Positions 13,679 to 27,436 of a stretch of DNA of 64,000 nt are shown one piece after another; position 1 is the first letter of the stretch, and every line of letters starts with the position of its first letter. The notes below the pieces were generated by a model, which was not told the origin of the DNA, made no database searches, and saw only the letters and a list, made by a program, of their open reading frames with translations. The stretch comes from Phoronis australis (lineage: Eukaryota > Phoronida > Phoronidae): contig NMRA01000105.1 in NCBI GenBank assembly GCA_002633005.1, positions 184,001 through 248,000 of the forward strand, read 5' to 3'. Made by a program: the position numbers and the translations under genes.

Positions 13679-16600
13679 TATTGAGCATATCCCTTAAAAG
13701 AAGAAAGGCAAAACGCCAAATGAATGAGATGACTCAGTGAGTCATTACAAAAGGAACAGAAATAAAACAGAAAATTTTCTGAAATTTTTACTATCTATTT
13801 GTACATAGCGCTAATGGCCATTAACATGTCAAAGTGACAATTTCTAAACACTTCTAAGACAAAATGATATTTTTCACGGAAGAAATTCATACTGGCAACT
13901 GTCAAAATGGAACTTAATACCAACCACTGTTATGTAACTGTGGTATATTGGTATATCATGAAGACAAAGACAGATTTAGTGACCATGACTAAATAGGATC
14001 AGTGATTAAGAGGTTGATAGTTGAAGTGACCAGAACTGTCAGCCAGTCGGAAGTTGACCATCATGCAGAGGTCAGTGTACTTACAAGTGGTGGTCACTTG
14101 CTGACCATATGTTGGCTGTATTCCTGTTATTAGGTATGGTATCAAATACAGCCATGTTTCCTCCATTGGACAAAATAGTGCAGCTTTACCAACCTTTACC
14201 AGTGAAACTGATTTTGGCTTTAAACCACTTGGTGGTAATCTCAGCGAGCATTCAACTCTTTAGTGTTATGAAAGCACATAAATACATTCTGCTGGACCCA
14301 ATTTACTGTTCTGGTAGTCAAAACCGACTGAGTTAATGAACACAAAAAGCATTTTGTTTCATTTGCATAAATTTATAGCCATTGGAAAATTTCACGTGAA
14401 TGCGTTGACCATCCCACCATACAACAATACTGATATGACAGCAGGGTGATAGCAAGGAGCTTAAAAAATTTTGTGAAATTCCACTGCTTTAAAATGTCCA
14501 TTACTGCCACTTAATGGCAAAATTACATGTCACTGCAACATTGAAAAATGGCTATTGCTCCTCACTCAGAGTTTAGAAGTATGCAACAGGAATATACTCA
14601 GGAAATGTTAAAGAACAGTAAAATCTCACCAGTTTATGAAGTCACATGGTATACAAGTGAAATTTCCTTCCCAATTTTTGAATAAAAGATTGCCATCACC
14701 AAAACAATCCTTTTGCTATGTTCAAGACCTATACCACAGCCACCATCACTTTTGAAAAAAAATGTGGGCACTGCCAACAATGTTGGAAGCCAGGGAATGC
14801 AGAAAACTGAGTAATTTTGCAATTATTCTACTCCGAAATGAGTAAGATTTTACCTTATAAATCACCAGCAGATTTTTAGTAGTTCCAAGTTTTACTGCCA
14901 CACAACCACTATCTACCTCAAAAATAAAACGTAACGCGAATATGAACCCGTATTCCATACAAGAAGCAAACTTTTGATATAGGCCACTTCCCTTTAAAGA
15001 GTTAGGCTTATATCTTCATCATATGAGAAGTGATTCCTAGGTTTGCAAAGAACTGTTTATTACTGGTTCATACCATGCGTAAAAAATCACACGCCATGAC
15101 AAGACAAAATAAAGAGCCGCATCCCAAGCAATAACAAATTATTAGTTCTTTTGAAACCCCAAAATCATCCCCAGTTAGACTAAGAAATAACTGGAGACCA
15201 ATCTCATAACAATAAGGGGTCAAAAGCAAATATTGTTTTTTTGTGACAGAAGGTGTGTTTATCGCCGCTCGACGTTTAAGAAAATTCACATCCTCGCTGT
15301 TGGAGCATCAATATTTTCCTAGACACAAAGCAAAAAATTTCTTGTAGCTTTTTCTCCGCCTTCAGTACAAATTCCTCGAGTCTGCTGCATTGGTCGTAAC
15401 TATAATCGGGATGTAGCTGACATTTTCACAGATAACCCAACACACTTTCCAAACAGTCATCATGCCAGACAAAAACACTGACAGATTCCGGAACTAAAGC
15501 ATCAATTTTCAGACTCCGCCAATTGCATAACAGGTGACTGGGTTAAAAAATCATGAAGGAAGGTAGACACCTACTGGGAAATGGTACACACGTGTCTTTA
15601 CTCACAGGAGGTATGCAGAATATAGCCCTAATGTAATAAGTCACAGCCACAGTTAAGTAAGATGTCGACAACCTATGTCTGGGCTTACAATCACGGTTCT
15701 ATAACAAACTGGTTCAGGGCAACTGATATAGTTTGAACAAACTAAAGAAAATAGTTCAGTACAAAGTGTGGCTCTTGTAGAGTTACTGTACATTTTTAGA
15801 ACATTTGGTTTTAAACAACCAACACATTTGTTATAAGATAAAAATGAAGTGGCACTTTTGCTCAAACTCCGCCATGACGCAAACCTGACCACTGCCCAGT
15901 GGGAATCTTTCTCATGCAGGCTCCCCACATCCAGAGCTATTGCCTCGCTAAAAGGTTGTACAACAGATTTTTTTTAAAAACTCTAAAACTGATAACAGAT
16001 TATGACTGCAAAAAATAGAATGAAGATTGTTAATAGCAGGGTGCTCAATATCGTTCAGGACCTTCGACTCAAGAGTTACACTACAGTTACATGGAATCTT
16101 TAACAACTGTTGTCAACTGAGCTGCCTTCCATAGAGCCAATTACTCCCTCAGCAATCGTGGCAAGAAATCTTCGGTTATTGATTGGAAACAGTTAATCCC
16201 ATCCCACAGCTCAACATTCCAGCCTTACCAACCAATCACTTCAATGGCTGCCATTTCACCCGAGTATGCTAGCAAAGGCCTAAGCATGCCTGTGAAACTC
16301 TGGACTTTCTTGGGTCATCTTGCTTTTAGGCGAGATTCTTGCACCTACGAAACGCTTCCCTGATGGTTCACAGAGTATAGGTGTTGTTTTTCCTGTAGAC
16401 CAGGTGGTACAGGAAGATAGCTTTCACACCAAAGTTGATATGTCGGTCAGTGTGAAAGGTTAACATGGGTCTTGGACCAAAACTAAAATTGCAAATTAAC
16501 TACGACGTATATAGCTGGATCAAACAGCGGAGAGTCGACTCTGCGACGAGATGCTAAAGGTTAATTTTGGTGTAAGCAGAGTTACAGGCAGGTGTCGTTG

Positions 16601-19600
16601 TGTTGACAACATTTTATAAAAATATACACTGTACTATCTCTAAATTTGTTCCATTCACAATAATAATTTTCAGGGACTACCTGTCCCTTATGACGAGACG
16701 AGAGCAGTTTTTAAAAACGTATAGCTGTCATTTTGAAAAGTATTTTTCTTATACCTCTTGGCTGTCTGATCTATTGGTGTGCTGCATGAACAACCGTCAA
16801 AGATACAGAAAGCTTGAGCGAATATCGTCGAATAATATCAACATTGAACACTGATGTGTGTTCAACAACTTGTCAACAGGAGGGGCAGCTATCAAATTAT
16901 TCTCATTCACTATAAGAACTTCATTTCACTTATCATCACATCCATAAAATGCTTATCATTTTCGCCTAATAATCTTGTTACAGCATCAACATTATAAGTA
17001 ACTGCTGTTTAGTCCTGGCGCTTATTAGGGCGAATACGGTAACTGCAGCTTAGTCCTATTCCAGACGACATAGGGGAGGGGGGGCCTGACTTCAATCTTT
17101 ATTATTTGTTTTCTTATGTGCTGGGCTTGTCCTTTTCTCCCCCACAAGGCAAACTCCAACTATCTAACAGGCTGAATGAATACATTAATGAAGACATGTA
17201 TCAATTATTTAACTGCTGCTAACTTATAAAAATCCATCGCAGCGTTTTGACCAATTTTTATCGCATTCCTTCCACGAAAGAAGGATTCTCCGCTAATTTT
17301 TCAAAGGGAGTTAAATTTCAGAACCGAAACACGCTAAAAAATTACCAGTTTCCGCCTTTAACATTTCAATTCATTTCAGCCAGAATTTTATTGACATCAC
17401 TAACGCTACAACATTAGAACACTTAATAAAGGGTTTCAAATAATCTAAACAGTACAACCAACACCATCTACATACAAATCCATGTACTAATAAGCTAATT
17501 AAAGTGTAATAATAAATAACACCTATCAGCTATTTGATAGCGCTTCCAAAGTACTCTCTGTGAAGGATTACAGAGAAAATCCTCCAAAGGATAGAATAGC
17601 CTAGACTAACTTTCACTCAGCGTTCCTGACTCAGTTTACAGAGGGGATGCTCATAACATGATTACATTACATGAATTCAAAATTACAAACAAAATGTTGT
17701 GTTTGTATAATTTACTTATTCTCACTTGTTTTACCTTCAACAATGTCAACATCTTAAGAATATCTTTAAAATCGAGTACTGAGGCTGCAAGCGAGGCGTC
17801 TGCATTCCTTGCATTAGTTTATCTATCAAACCACTCTCAGCATTTTTCACATTTCAGGAAATAATCACGTCTTATGCAGGTATTATCGCCAAAGGTATAG
17901 ATTTGCAGTAGCTCGGTTACAACTAAATGTTTCTAAGCCACCAAGATTAAATCCTTAGTACGATAATCCTTCCCCTCTAGCACACAACATGGCTGACATA
18001 TGGATATGCATTTTGTTACATTTCTCAACAAAAATGAAAGTTCTATTAGAATAATAACACATTCCGTCCTGTATAACTGGTCAACTTTTCATCATCACCA
18101 ACACCGTGGTCAGCCCTTGAAAATTAAAAAAATGACCAATTTGGCAATTGTTTTGTGCAAAATAAGTGAAAAATACCAATTTGTTCTGAACATAATCAGG
18201 CATAAAGATAAGGCATCCCCCATCATGACAGCAAGCAGAATTCTCCAACGTGACGCCCGAGTACAAGCAGGATTCACCACCAGAGTAACTAGAGTCATGA
18301 CAGGTATAACGGGTATGACAGGTCATGACACATCACTACCCGTTATGATACTGTATTTTGTCAGATTCCTTTTAAGTGTATTTTACAAGATAATGGCGTA
18401 CAAGATATCACGTTGGAGGTATGTTGCCATAGCTGATACCACGACCTTTACATAACCTTGTGCAAATCATGTTTATACCTGTGATTGTTATATGGAGATT
18501 CGTGATAAGCAAAGGTATTTGAATGAGTGTGTTTGTTTGTCTGATCCGACTAATCGAGATATAATAATACATAGGAACTCTATCATACTAGTTGCACGAA
18601 TTCGCCATCATGCTTGAAAATGAGGCGTTATGTCCAAACTACATTTATGGTTCTGCATGCATGTTTGGAACACGCAAACGTTCAAATTTGCGTTGTTGAA
18701 ATTGATGCTACAATGAGGCAACAACAATCGTTTTTGCAGCATCACCAAGTTAGCAAGCAGTGAATATTCACGCGACTTTACCGTATCAAGGAATCTTTAG
18801 AACCAGGTGTACACAGATTGCTCCAGTGTTTTTAAATACGTTATCTTGCACTTATCTCACTGGTGTATCACACAGTAATAAACATGTTTATCCCCTTATA
18901 CAAGCCTGTACAGTAAACAACTACCGTACTTGTAATAATCTACACCATTATTCATTATTCGCTGTGAGAGATAACGATTCTGCGGGGGGAAAGCTTAACG
19001 ACATGTCACAATATTCTATATGTGATTTCATGCACTGCATTACCGATGTCAAGCACAACGAAATTTGAATATTTTCACTTTTGTTCTGTGAGTTTTGTCG
19101 AGTTCACGTGCTCAATATTAAATGTCCTCGGCAGTTATTTCCCATGTCCAGACCCCTCGTGATATTTGAAAGACAACAACACCCATGCGGTTGGCATCCC
19201 TACGCTGGTGGTTTCTCCAACTCCCACTCAACCTCTAGATACGGAAAATAACACCTCACTGCGTAACAATCTACGTTAATCTGTACCTCAAACACATATT
19301 CAGATTGTTATTTTTCCACAATGAATGATGAAGTCGTATTAGGAGAGGCCTTTTGAGCAATCTATCTTTATTAGCAAATAACCTCCCCCCCCCCAAGCTT
19401 TCCTAGACATTGGATCGCGCGCTGAATTTCATTCTACATAGATTACGTCATCAGCCAAACTCGACCAGGCATTAGCTAGTGAAAGTCCTCGCGATGAGGA
19501 AGCAATGTCCCTCAATTGAAATGCGAGTCCAGTATTAGGTATTAATTCCTTTCCATGACCCTAGTTGGGCTTTGTCCATGCATCACACTCGTACCTAGGT

Positions 19601-20375
19601 TCTTAGGTACTTGCAGTGCATTGTCTGATTGTTGAAATTTGCACCCTTCTGTAAAAGCCGGAATGGTTGACACTACTGACACCACTGTCAAGTCGGAGAA
19701 AAATGAGCCACGCTCAACAACTGTCACCAATCAGGTTGTATTTTAATATGCTTTCATGGAAAACACAAAAAGATTGATAAGATTGCCTGATCCATATCGC
19801 ACCAAATGTCTAAAATAAACAGCAGCCATCTAGAATTTCAAATAGAAAGCGTAGTCAGCTGCAGAGGATTTTCTATCCAGCTTCAAATGACTAATCTGAA
19901 AATATGACAAACAGCAGACCACGGCATCCTCCCAATAGCTTGAATCGCATTATTAAATGCAATCTTGGTAAGCCTTGGTCGCCTTATTGCAAAAACCTCG
20001 GTAACTATAGGTGAACATTTAGATGATTGTAGAAGGGGTACTTTGAAATTTAAGAGTTGTCCACTAATCTAATATTAAATGGCTTTCCCATTGAGTCAAA
20101 TCCAATACTAAATGTAAACAGCAAAGTTTGATGTTAAGCTTCACCATAATGATTACTTTCATTGCCCAGTAAAGACGGGATCTATGGAGATATTGTAAGG
20201 TAGTGCTGCTGTTTTAAAACTTTTTAAGTTTTAAGTACATATATTTTTAAACATGAAATGTTTGGAGAAGCTATATAATTTCCATTTATATAGCTTCTTC
20301 TCGTCTATCATTAGATAAAGGAACAACTCATCCTAGACAAAGTGAGTGCTCCCTCTGTTGATGCATTTCATCATA
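13679..20375. other. Gene-free spacer before the first assembly gap
   Basis: No gene recognised in about 6.7 kb. The longest open frame, plus 18000-18455 (151 codons), has no recognisable domain and low-complexity stretches typical of chance frames. The minus frame 15653-15928 is likewise unassigned. Confidence 0.35.
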
Positions 20376-20724
20376 NNNNNNNNNNNNNNNNNNNNNNNNN
20401 NNNNNNNNNNNNNNNNNNNNNNNNNNNNNNNNNNNNNNNNNNNNNNNNNNNNNNNNNNNNNNNNNNNNNNNNNNNNNNNNNNNNNNNNNNNNNNNNNNNN
20501 NNNNNNNNNNNNNNNNNNNNNNNNNNNNNNNNNNNNNNNNNNNNNNNNNNNNNNNNNNNNNNNNNNNNNNNNNNNNNNNNNNNNNNNNNNNNNNNNNNNN
20601 NNNNNNNNNNNNNNNNNNNNNNNNNNNNNNNNNNNNNNNNNNNNNNNNNNNNNNNNNNNNNNNNNNNNNNNNNNNNNNNNNNNNNNNNNNNNNNNNNNNN
20701 NNNNNNNNNNNNNNNNNNNNNNNN
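20376..20724. other. Assembly gap, 349 N
   Basis: A run of N. Its right flank is a 30-bp minisatellite, so the gap may lie inside a longer tandem array that could not be assembled. Confidence 0.95.
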
Positions 20725-20925
20725 GTCCCCACATTACCATGTACACCAAGACTGGTCCCCACATTACCATGTACACACAGACTCAGGTCCCAACATTATC
20801 ATGTACACACAGACTGGTCCCCACATTACCATGTACACCAAGACTGGTCCCTACATTACCATGTACACCAAGACTGGTCCCCACATTACCATGTACACCA
20901 AGACTGGTCCCCACATTACAACTCA
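20725..20925. repeat. 30-bp minisatellite adjoining the gap
   Basis: Units GTCCCCACATTACCATGTAC plus ACCAAGACTG repeat about six to seven times (one unit has CACAGACTCAG). The array starts directly at the gap edge, so its real left limit is unknown. Confidence 0.92.
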
Positions 20926-20984
20926 GTACGTGTGTGATGGTGGCTTTCAACATAATCTTGGACCAGCACCTAAATCGGAGGCTT

Positions 20985-21492
20985 TTCATATTGGCGCTAT
21001 TTAGAGTAATGGGAATATGAAATTGACTTCCGACTGATCCAGACTCAGATTTGGTGGACAGAAATTCAAATATCATAGTGGTTTATTAATTTAAAAGCCG
21101 AGGAATAAATGCCACTAGCATTCCCTCCCATCACTCGATTTTATTAGTTTAAGTTCACTAATTAATTTTAGAATCGAAATCCTCACGTTTACCAGCTGTA
21201 CCCACTCCCTTTGTCAGCAAACACTTCATGCGGTGGGTAATGTATGAAACATGACGACCTTTCTCATCCATTGATTTTTCAAAAGGTATTAGTACATCCC
21301 ACCCCACAGCAGTGGAAATTTGTCGACATTATAATAGCAGGAAGGGCCTTTTACACTCGTGGGTTGAAACCTCCCATTCCCATTACATGGGATCTGTAGG
21401 TGGCGCTGAATGCCTGTCCACCAAAGACCTGATCGCCATCTGGTGGTATAGTGAATTTCAAAATGGCGCGGCTATTTCGAAAGTCAGCTATT
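20985..21492 (+). repeat. Dispersed repeat family F, copy 1
   Basis: About 500 bp, similar along its length to 49785-50345. Shared blocks include TTGGTGGACAGAAATT, GTACATCCCA, CACAGCAGTGGAAA, TTGAAACCTCCC, GAATGCCTGTCCACCAAAGA and GCGGCTATTTCGAA. No open reading frame, no clear terminal repeats. Confidence 0.7.
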
Positions 21493-22198
21493 AGAAAGAC
21501 TGTTTTGTTTGAGTGGTTGCTTATATCTGTGGTGATAAAGTCACTGGCATAACACTGAATGTCAAACCCTCAGTTATGTAGGGTAAGATCTTACCTATTT
21601 TGTACAATGATAAATGTCAAAAATTGATCTTTTTCATTCATCAAAGTCTATCAACATTGTCCACAATTTCTCAAAACCATTCGAATTGTTTGATGGTAGC
21701 CATGACATAGAAGTTAAAAACTATATTTAAAATATTTGCCTGGGGTTACTTATTTTTACAAAAAAAAAACAAAAACAAGATTTCCCACGTATGTCGCACT
21801 ATGAAGTAAAATTAGTCATATTTTACCGCAAACATTAGCACCTATAGTATGCATGTGCAGGCAGACGACATGAGCCCATCTTAGGTAAGAGCTTGTCTGG
21901 GAGTCACAGGCCTGCCTCATCTGCAGACTACAACCATAAAGAAATTCAACCCTTCAAGCAGAAGCTTTGTGTTTTGTATTCCTAACCCAAACACAATCAA
22001 TTGAGGGTATTAGATTAATATACACAGAGTAATGTTCATTTTATTAGGGGCTTGAAAAGCTCAAATAGACACATGAAGGTCATAGGTCACAGTTAGTTAA
22101 TACAAAGGCCTTAGGCAGCACCACACAACACTGAGGACTGATTGTTAACAAAATATATAAAGTCAACAAGCAAAACACACTGTGCATTGTGGGCCCTG

Positions 22199-23167
22199 GT
22201 GATTGTTGGGACACTGTCACAGTCAATAACACTGACAATCAAACCAAATAATGACTCTTGATTGAAACATGGGTTGACAGTTCAAACTCAAAGGTGATTT
22301 AGAAACCCTGGATGGTGGTGCGTTAAAGAAAATAGACCATAATGTGGTAGGTTTAGGTTTCAGGAGGTAACTCGAGCCAGAGCCTTACATTTTTATTTCA
22401 TAAACTTTTGGACCTGTCTCAGGGAATAAAAGACAAAAAGACAAACATGACCAGGCAAACAATTGCTTTTTGTTCATCGGATTGGACTCAGCAGGCTGGA
22501 CAATACAGCTTCAGGTAAACAGCTTTCTCCAAAGAATGGTATAGGCTCAGGAGTCAACTATGGAAGGTAATACAATACCTCAGATATCACCTCTGGTGGA
22601 TCCAGACTTCCTGACTTACTGGCATTGCTCCAGGTGTTTTCATATACCTTTTTATGATCCTAATTTGTAATCTGGGTTAAGCNGTGATTGTTGGGACACT
22701 GTCACAGTCAATAACACTGACAATCAAACCAAATAATGACTCTTGATTGAAACATGGGTTGACAGTTCAAACTCAAAGGTGATTTAGAAACCCTGGATGG
22801 TGGTGCGTTAAAGAAAATAGACCATAATGTGGTAGGTTTAGGTTTCAGGAGGTAACTCGAGCCAGAGCCTTACATTTATATTTCATAAACTTTTGGACCT
22901 GTCTCAGGGAATAAAAGACAAAAAGACAAACATGACCAGGCAAACAATTGCTTTTTGTTCATCGGATTGGACTCAGCAGGCTGGACAATACAACTTCAGG
23001 TAAACAGCTTTCTCCAAAGAATGATATAGGCTCAGGAGTCAACTATGGAAGGTAATACAATAACTCAGATATCACCTCTGGTGGATCCAGACTTCCTGAC
23101 TTACTGGCATTGCTTCAGGTGTTTTCATATACCTTTTTATGATCCTAATTTGTAATCTGGGTTAAGC
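22199..23167. repeat. 484-bp near-identical direct duplication joined at one N
   Basis: 22199-22682 and 22684-23167 are each 484 nt and align without gaps, with only about five differences that I noticed. They are separated by a single N at 22683. Flanking sequence is single-copy. Divergence near 1% with a placeholder N at the exact junction looks more like two alleles placed in tandem by the assembler than a true tandem duplication. Confidence 0.9.
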
Positions 23168-24388
23168 TCATCCATGGAAGTTAGCCTTTCTTATGTGAAT
23201 GAGGACACGACTGATTCATGAAACTGGGTGGGGCTTCCTTCCACATAATGGGTAGGAACCACCACATATTTGAATTCCAAATAATACAATAGTACCTGGG
23301 TATCTGAAATACAACAATACCATGCGATGGCCAACTGCAGACAAAACTATTTCCTTCAATCCTCCCCCCTCCACCCCCCCATCCCCACAATACTGGCAAT
23401 TCTATAGACACCCGAGACAATACCTAGACATTGGTAGCTTTTCCCAATGTAATGTTCACAAAGAAGCGCCCCTATCCCTGGTATGAAACCCCATCGCTCC
23501 CTCTGGCCCCCATTTTCAATTCATCAACCATAAAGTTCCATTCAGAAAGAACTGCCTGCCTGACCATACAAACAGCATGCACACACCTGACTGGATATCA
23601 ACTTCACCTGTCAATCAGCCACTCCATAAGGCACACACAACAATTGCATGGACAGTTACACCTGAAATTCTGCACTCTCTTGGGGACTGTCCATTTGTAA
23701 ATATTTGGGTCAACCACTGTTGAGTGGCAGCTCCTGATGCCATCAGCTGATTGTTACAAGTAATAGCAGGCTATTATTAGCTGGGAAAATAAATGGCCCA
23801 CAATGAGAAATGCAGAAACTACTGGTGGCTGTAAAAGGTCAGCAAAGGATTCTTTTTTTCTCAGATGAAGTTATTGTCTCTATCTCAGGCTACCCAAACA
23901 ACACAACTCATGCACTCATCAACATAGCTACGCACTCATGAACACGGCTCACAGACCAGAAAACTCAGTTCACCGACTCATAACCAACCCCGCACTCACA
24001 AAGTACCGCTTACGCACTCCAAAAACATGGCTCTAGTACATTTAAGTATGGCTCGAAGACCTCGATCTGCTAATTTTGTTTTATTTATATTTCCAAACTG
24101 GAACCATGTTTAAAAATACACATCTATTAGCAGATTGAAAAACTGTTTATAATCTCTGGTAAAGTACTGGTAATTTGCATGGACTTCTCTAAAAGAACAG
24201 AATTCAAGCCACGGCAATAAAAGCAACAGTTTTATTTCTTTGAAATATTTTCCAGTCAGCTTAGCTGTTCCATCTAGAAAGCACATTCTCGACTAAGGAG
24301 TGTATAAATTTCCTTGTGCGAAAATGAACGCAGCAGTTCGGATACTGACACGGTAAAACCATATCTGTGAGCAAGTTTGACATAAGCC
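23168..24388. other. Gene-free spacer with degenerate tandem motif
   Basis: No gene recognised. Around 23900-24040 a degenerate motif (CGCACTCA followed by AACA.GGCT) recurs about every 30 bp, a decayed minisatellite. Confidence 0.4.
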
Positions 24389-24826
24389 GCATTCATAAGA
24401 GAGACAGTTGTCAGGGTGTCAATGGTCACGGTGCGACTTGCTCCACTTTAGTTGCAATTACACGACATTAGATGGCAAACTGGATCGGCAGGACTCACTT
24501 ACACAAAGACTGTCTGCGCATGCTCCCATAAACAATAGCGAACATCCAAACCACAGGGAATGGCAGCCGATCATTCGTATAGGCGCTATTGTACAAGCGT
24601 ATTAAAGGATGATCTTTTTCCGTCCTGCTCCAGTTGTGTTTAGACAATGTAATTGACACTGGAGCAACTGGTAGAGTGCAACTCGCTCTACCTTTCAAAC
24701 CGGTCTCAAAAATGGCCACCACGGAGTCAACTTGCTCCGTGTCAGTTGTGTTTACACTCAAACTTCCAACCAATCAGCTGTTCCTGTGTTAGTTACTCTG
24801 TGACAACTGTCTCTCGCGTAAATGCA
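24389..24826. mobile_element. MITE-like element with long terminal inverted repeats
   Basis: GAGAGACAGTTGTC at 24399-24412 is exactly inverted at 24802-24815. The similarity extends outward on both sides (GCATTCATAA and GCATTTACGC read inward), giving inverted ends of about 24 bp around about 400 bp. Inside are further partly inverted blocks with CTCCAGTTG and CAACTGG. It has no transposase. The plus frame 24653-25072 starts inside it and is probably spurious. Confidence 0.65.
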
Positions 24827-26029
24827 ACTATAGATTCAGACAGTTGTTCCCAAAGTTGTCCATGGTCACGTGATGTCACCAATACGAGAGAGGCTTTAGT
24901 TTGTAAACGTTCACCACTCTGCACACTGTGGGCACCAGAAAGTGTTCATTTTGCCCACGAGCCATTTTGTTTAGAAAGTTTGTATCCAGATGGTCTTTTA
25001 AATCGACTGAAAGTTTTTGTGAAAAAATGTGACTTCACAACAGAGGGTAGGTCATGTTGGTTTCTGACATAAGTAATGTCAAAAAACGACATCAACCAAA
25101 TTTATCCATTGGCAATGTTTTGTGCAGAGTGCGTGTAACCATAAGTTTCTTCAAGAACACTTCAGTTTTTACCCAAGCAACATGTTAACATCTGCACAGT
25201 GGGGGTCTAACTACAAACACACATGTGGCGGCAGTATCACCTTATATTAACTTATGGAAACAATTTGTAATGTTGTCAAAAACACACAGTTCTTTAAGGC
25301 CAACTTTAAGCCCACAATGAGGCGTTTTGATAACAAAGGAAGAAGGCACTGGTTTAATTAGAGCATACAGTTCAAACAAGGCCAGTAAACATGGATCTAA
25401 GGAAACTGACATTACTAAGGCTATGTCGCTATGGTAACCATTTCACAAAGCCATTCTGCACATGGGTGGTCACAAAATTTGCTTACAGCAATTCATTTTT
25501 TTCGCACAAAAACAATTGCAAATTTTTCATTGTTCGAAGACTGGTGGTTTTACTATATCTAATTGAAAAGTTGTTTTTGACATCTATACAATACAAACTG
25601 TAATCAAAGTTTCTTAATCTTAATTTCTGTCAAGAAATTTGACAAAATAGGATTTCATTGTTGACCATATTGTATGCTCAATATGTGAAGAATCATTGCA
25701 CATGAACAGAAATGTGCCAGCACTTTAATACTGTAGTATTCTCAAACATTTAGAAAACACTTAATTTTCACTCTCTGAATTTCTATTTCACCAGACAACT
25801 AAAAAAACCGGGACACCTTAACAGGCATTATTTTAAAACACCTCAATAATGCTGACACACCATTTCAGATGGTGGACAATTATGGTCTGATGAATTCTGC
25901 CACAAGTACAGGCCAGACGGTCACAGACAATCAGTTAAATGGACAATTACCCCTACTGTATGGTTCCAGATGTCTTACAACAAACCTTGAGTGTCTGCAG
26001 AAACCTTAACCTTCCCAAGTTTACCAGGA

Positions 26030-26445
26030 TTGGGAACAGTTGGTGTGTGCAACAAAATGGTGCATTTAAAACCTTATTTTTCAAGAAGTTCCTTAATAAA
26101 TCGATTTGATAGTGCTTGGCACAATAAACTGAAATTCACCTAGTTTACCAGTGTGAACAGCTGGTGTTGGCAAGCGATGATTGCAACAGTATTTTTCAAG
26201 ATGTTCCTCAGCAGACTTAGTTCCAGCACTACGTTGTACTGTGGGTTCACTCCCATTATGAAGTTTCTCAACACAGTAAGAACAGTTGGTACCGGCAACA
26301 AATGATGCACTGGAGTTTCATTTTTCAAGACGGATGTTTTACAACACACCCTTGTTCTTGTACTACTATCAATACATGTATCACTATCAATACGCCTATC
26401 ACTAAGTTTCTCAGACAGTGGACCTGTTGGTACTGGCAACAACTA
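26030..26445. repeat. Degenerate tandem repeat, about 120-140 bp x 4
   Basis: The block GAACAGTTGGTGT..GCAACAAA.GATGCA recurs at about 26034, 26155, 26279 and 26419, each followed by TTTTTCAAGA-type sequence. Units have diverged strongly, so this is an old array. The minus frame 26140-26442 runs through it. Confidence 0.6.
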
Positions 26446-27180
26446 ATGTTTACAAACTTGGAATAATTCTCATGGCCTGGGAAACAAGGGTCAAAGGATT
26501 TCCAGGACATAAAGTAACAAGTTCAAACTGTTTAACTAAACTTTAAGACAGAAAGTGAACTAAGACATCACTTCTCCATTACATGTTTTTTCCTGAATTC
26601 AAGAGGCGCTTAAGTTCTGCCAATAGCTCAATGGCATAACTCACATGTTACCACCTCTACAAGGTGTTCTCAAGTCCCCACGTTATTCTCAATAATATTG
26701 TTCCACGATTTTACCTTAACAGTGTCGTAACCGCAGTTGTACGTAGAATACTTGCAATGTCCTGGCGAAAAGATAAGAGTCTCCTTGTGCCAATATTTCT
26801 AATATCATTTGAATCAACATGAAATAATTATTGATGTATATTACTATCTTGCATTATAAATTACGCTGAATAACCTGAAAACAAAAACTAAATCATTTGT
26901 TTGAGACACACGTCATGCTCTATATGTCTGCAGGGGATAAATTTTCCTTTTTGTGGGAATCGAAACTTGAGACCAGGCATGCAAAAGCCCAACTAGATGC
27001 CAGACACAACAATCCTATGACCCCAGGCATGGGTGTATACAAAAGCCCAGTGACAGTCTACACTGGGCAGGTACACATGCAATTAACCCCTCAAGTAGAA
27101 GGCATGGACTCTGGTCTTCTTAAAAACCACCTGTCACATCTCTTCAGTAGAGGAGTGCTGCAATGAATGAGCAGAATGCT

Positions 27181-27408
27181 TCAAGAGTAGCTGGCCTTTA
27201 GCCAATTACTATCCACACTAAGTAACAAAGAGGTCATCCAATTAATCAAAAATCCATCATTGCTAATCTGCTTGTGCCCTTGATTCAGTTTCTTATGCTG
27301 GAACCAATTTCTTCTCACTGCCTCATCATCAATGCCACACTGCTTTCTACAGAATGGTTCCCATTGTCTCGGTTTAGACTTGAATGCTGATTTTTCTAAA
27401 TAATACAT
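27181..27408 (-). other. Unassigned open frame, possible exon or gene relic
   Basis: The minus strand here encodes a continuous stretch with protein-like composition, including WEPFCRKQCGIDDEAV and RRNWFQHKKLNQ. An acceptor-like TTATTTAG lies just upstream, but no strong donor follows and no start context is evident. I do not recognise the family. It may be an exon, a decayed transposon gene or chance. Confidence 0.2.
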
Positions 27409-27436
27409 TTACTTATTTATAACCAACTCATATATT

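Noticed and set aside
18000-18455. 151-codon plus-strand frame
   Set aside because: No domain, no flanking splice signals, composition of chance translation; kept only as part of the spacer note.
20328-21020. Long open frames on both strands across the first N gap
   Set aside because: Most of each frame is N; the readable part is a 30-bp minisatellite, which stays open because its period is a multiple of 3.
24653-25072. 139-codon plus-strand frame
   Set aside because: Starts inside a MITE with inverted ends; the later part has no recognisable domain.
26625-26690. tRNA-like TAGCTCAATGGCATAAC followed by GTTCTCAAGTCC
   Set aside because: The A- and B-box resemblance is partial and the acceptor stem does not pair; possibly a decayed SINE, not a tRNA gene.
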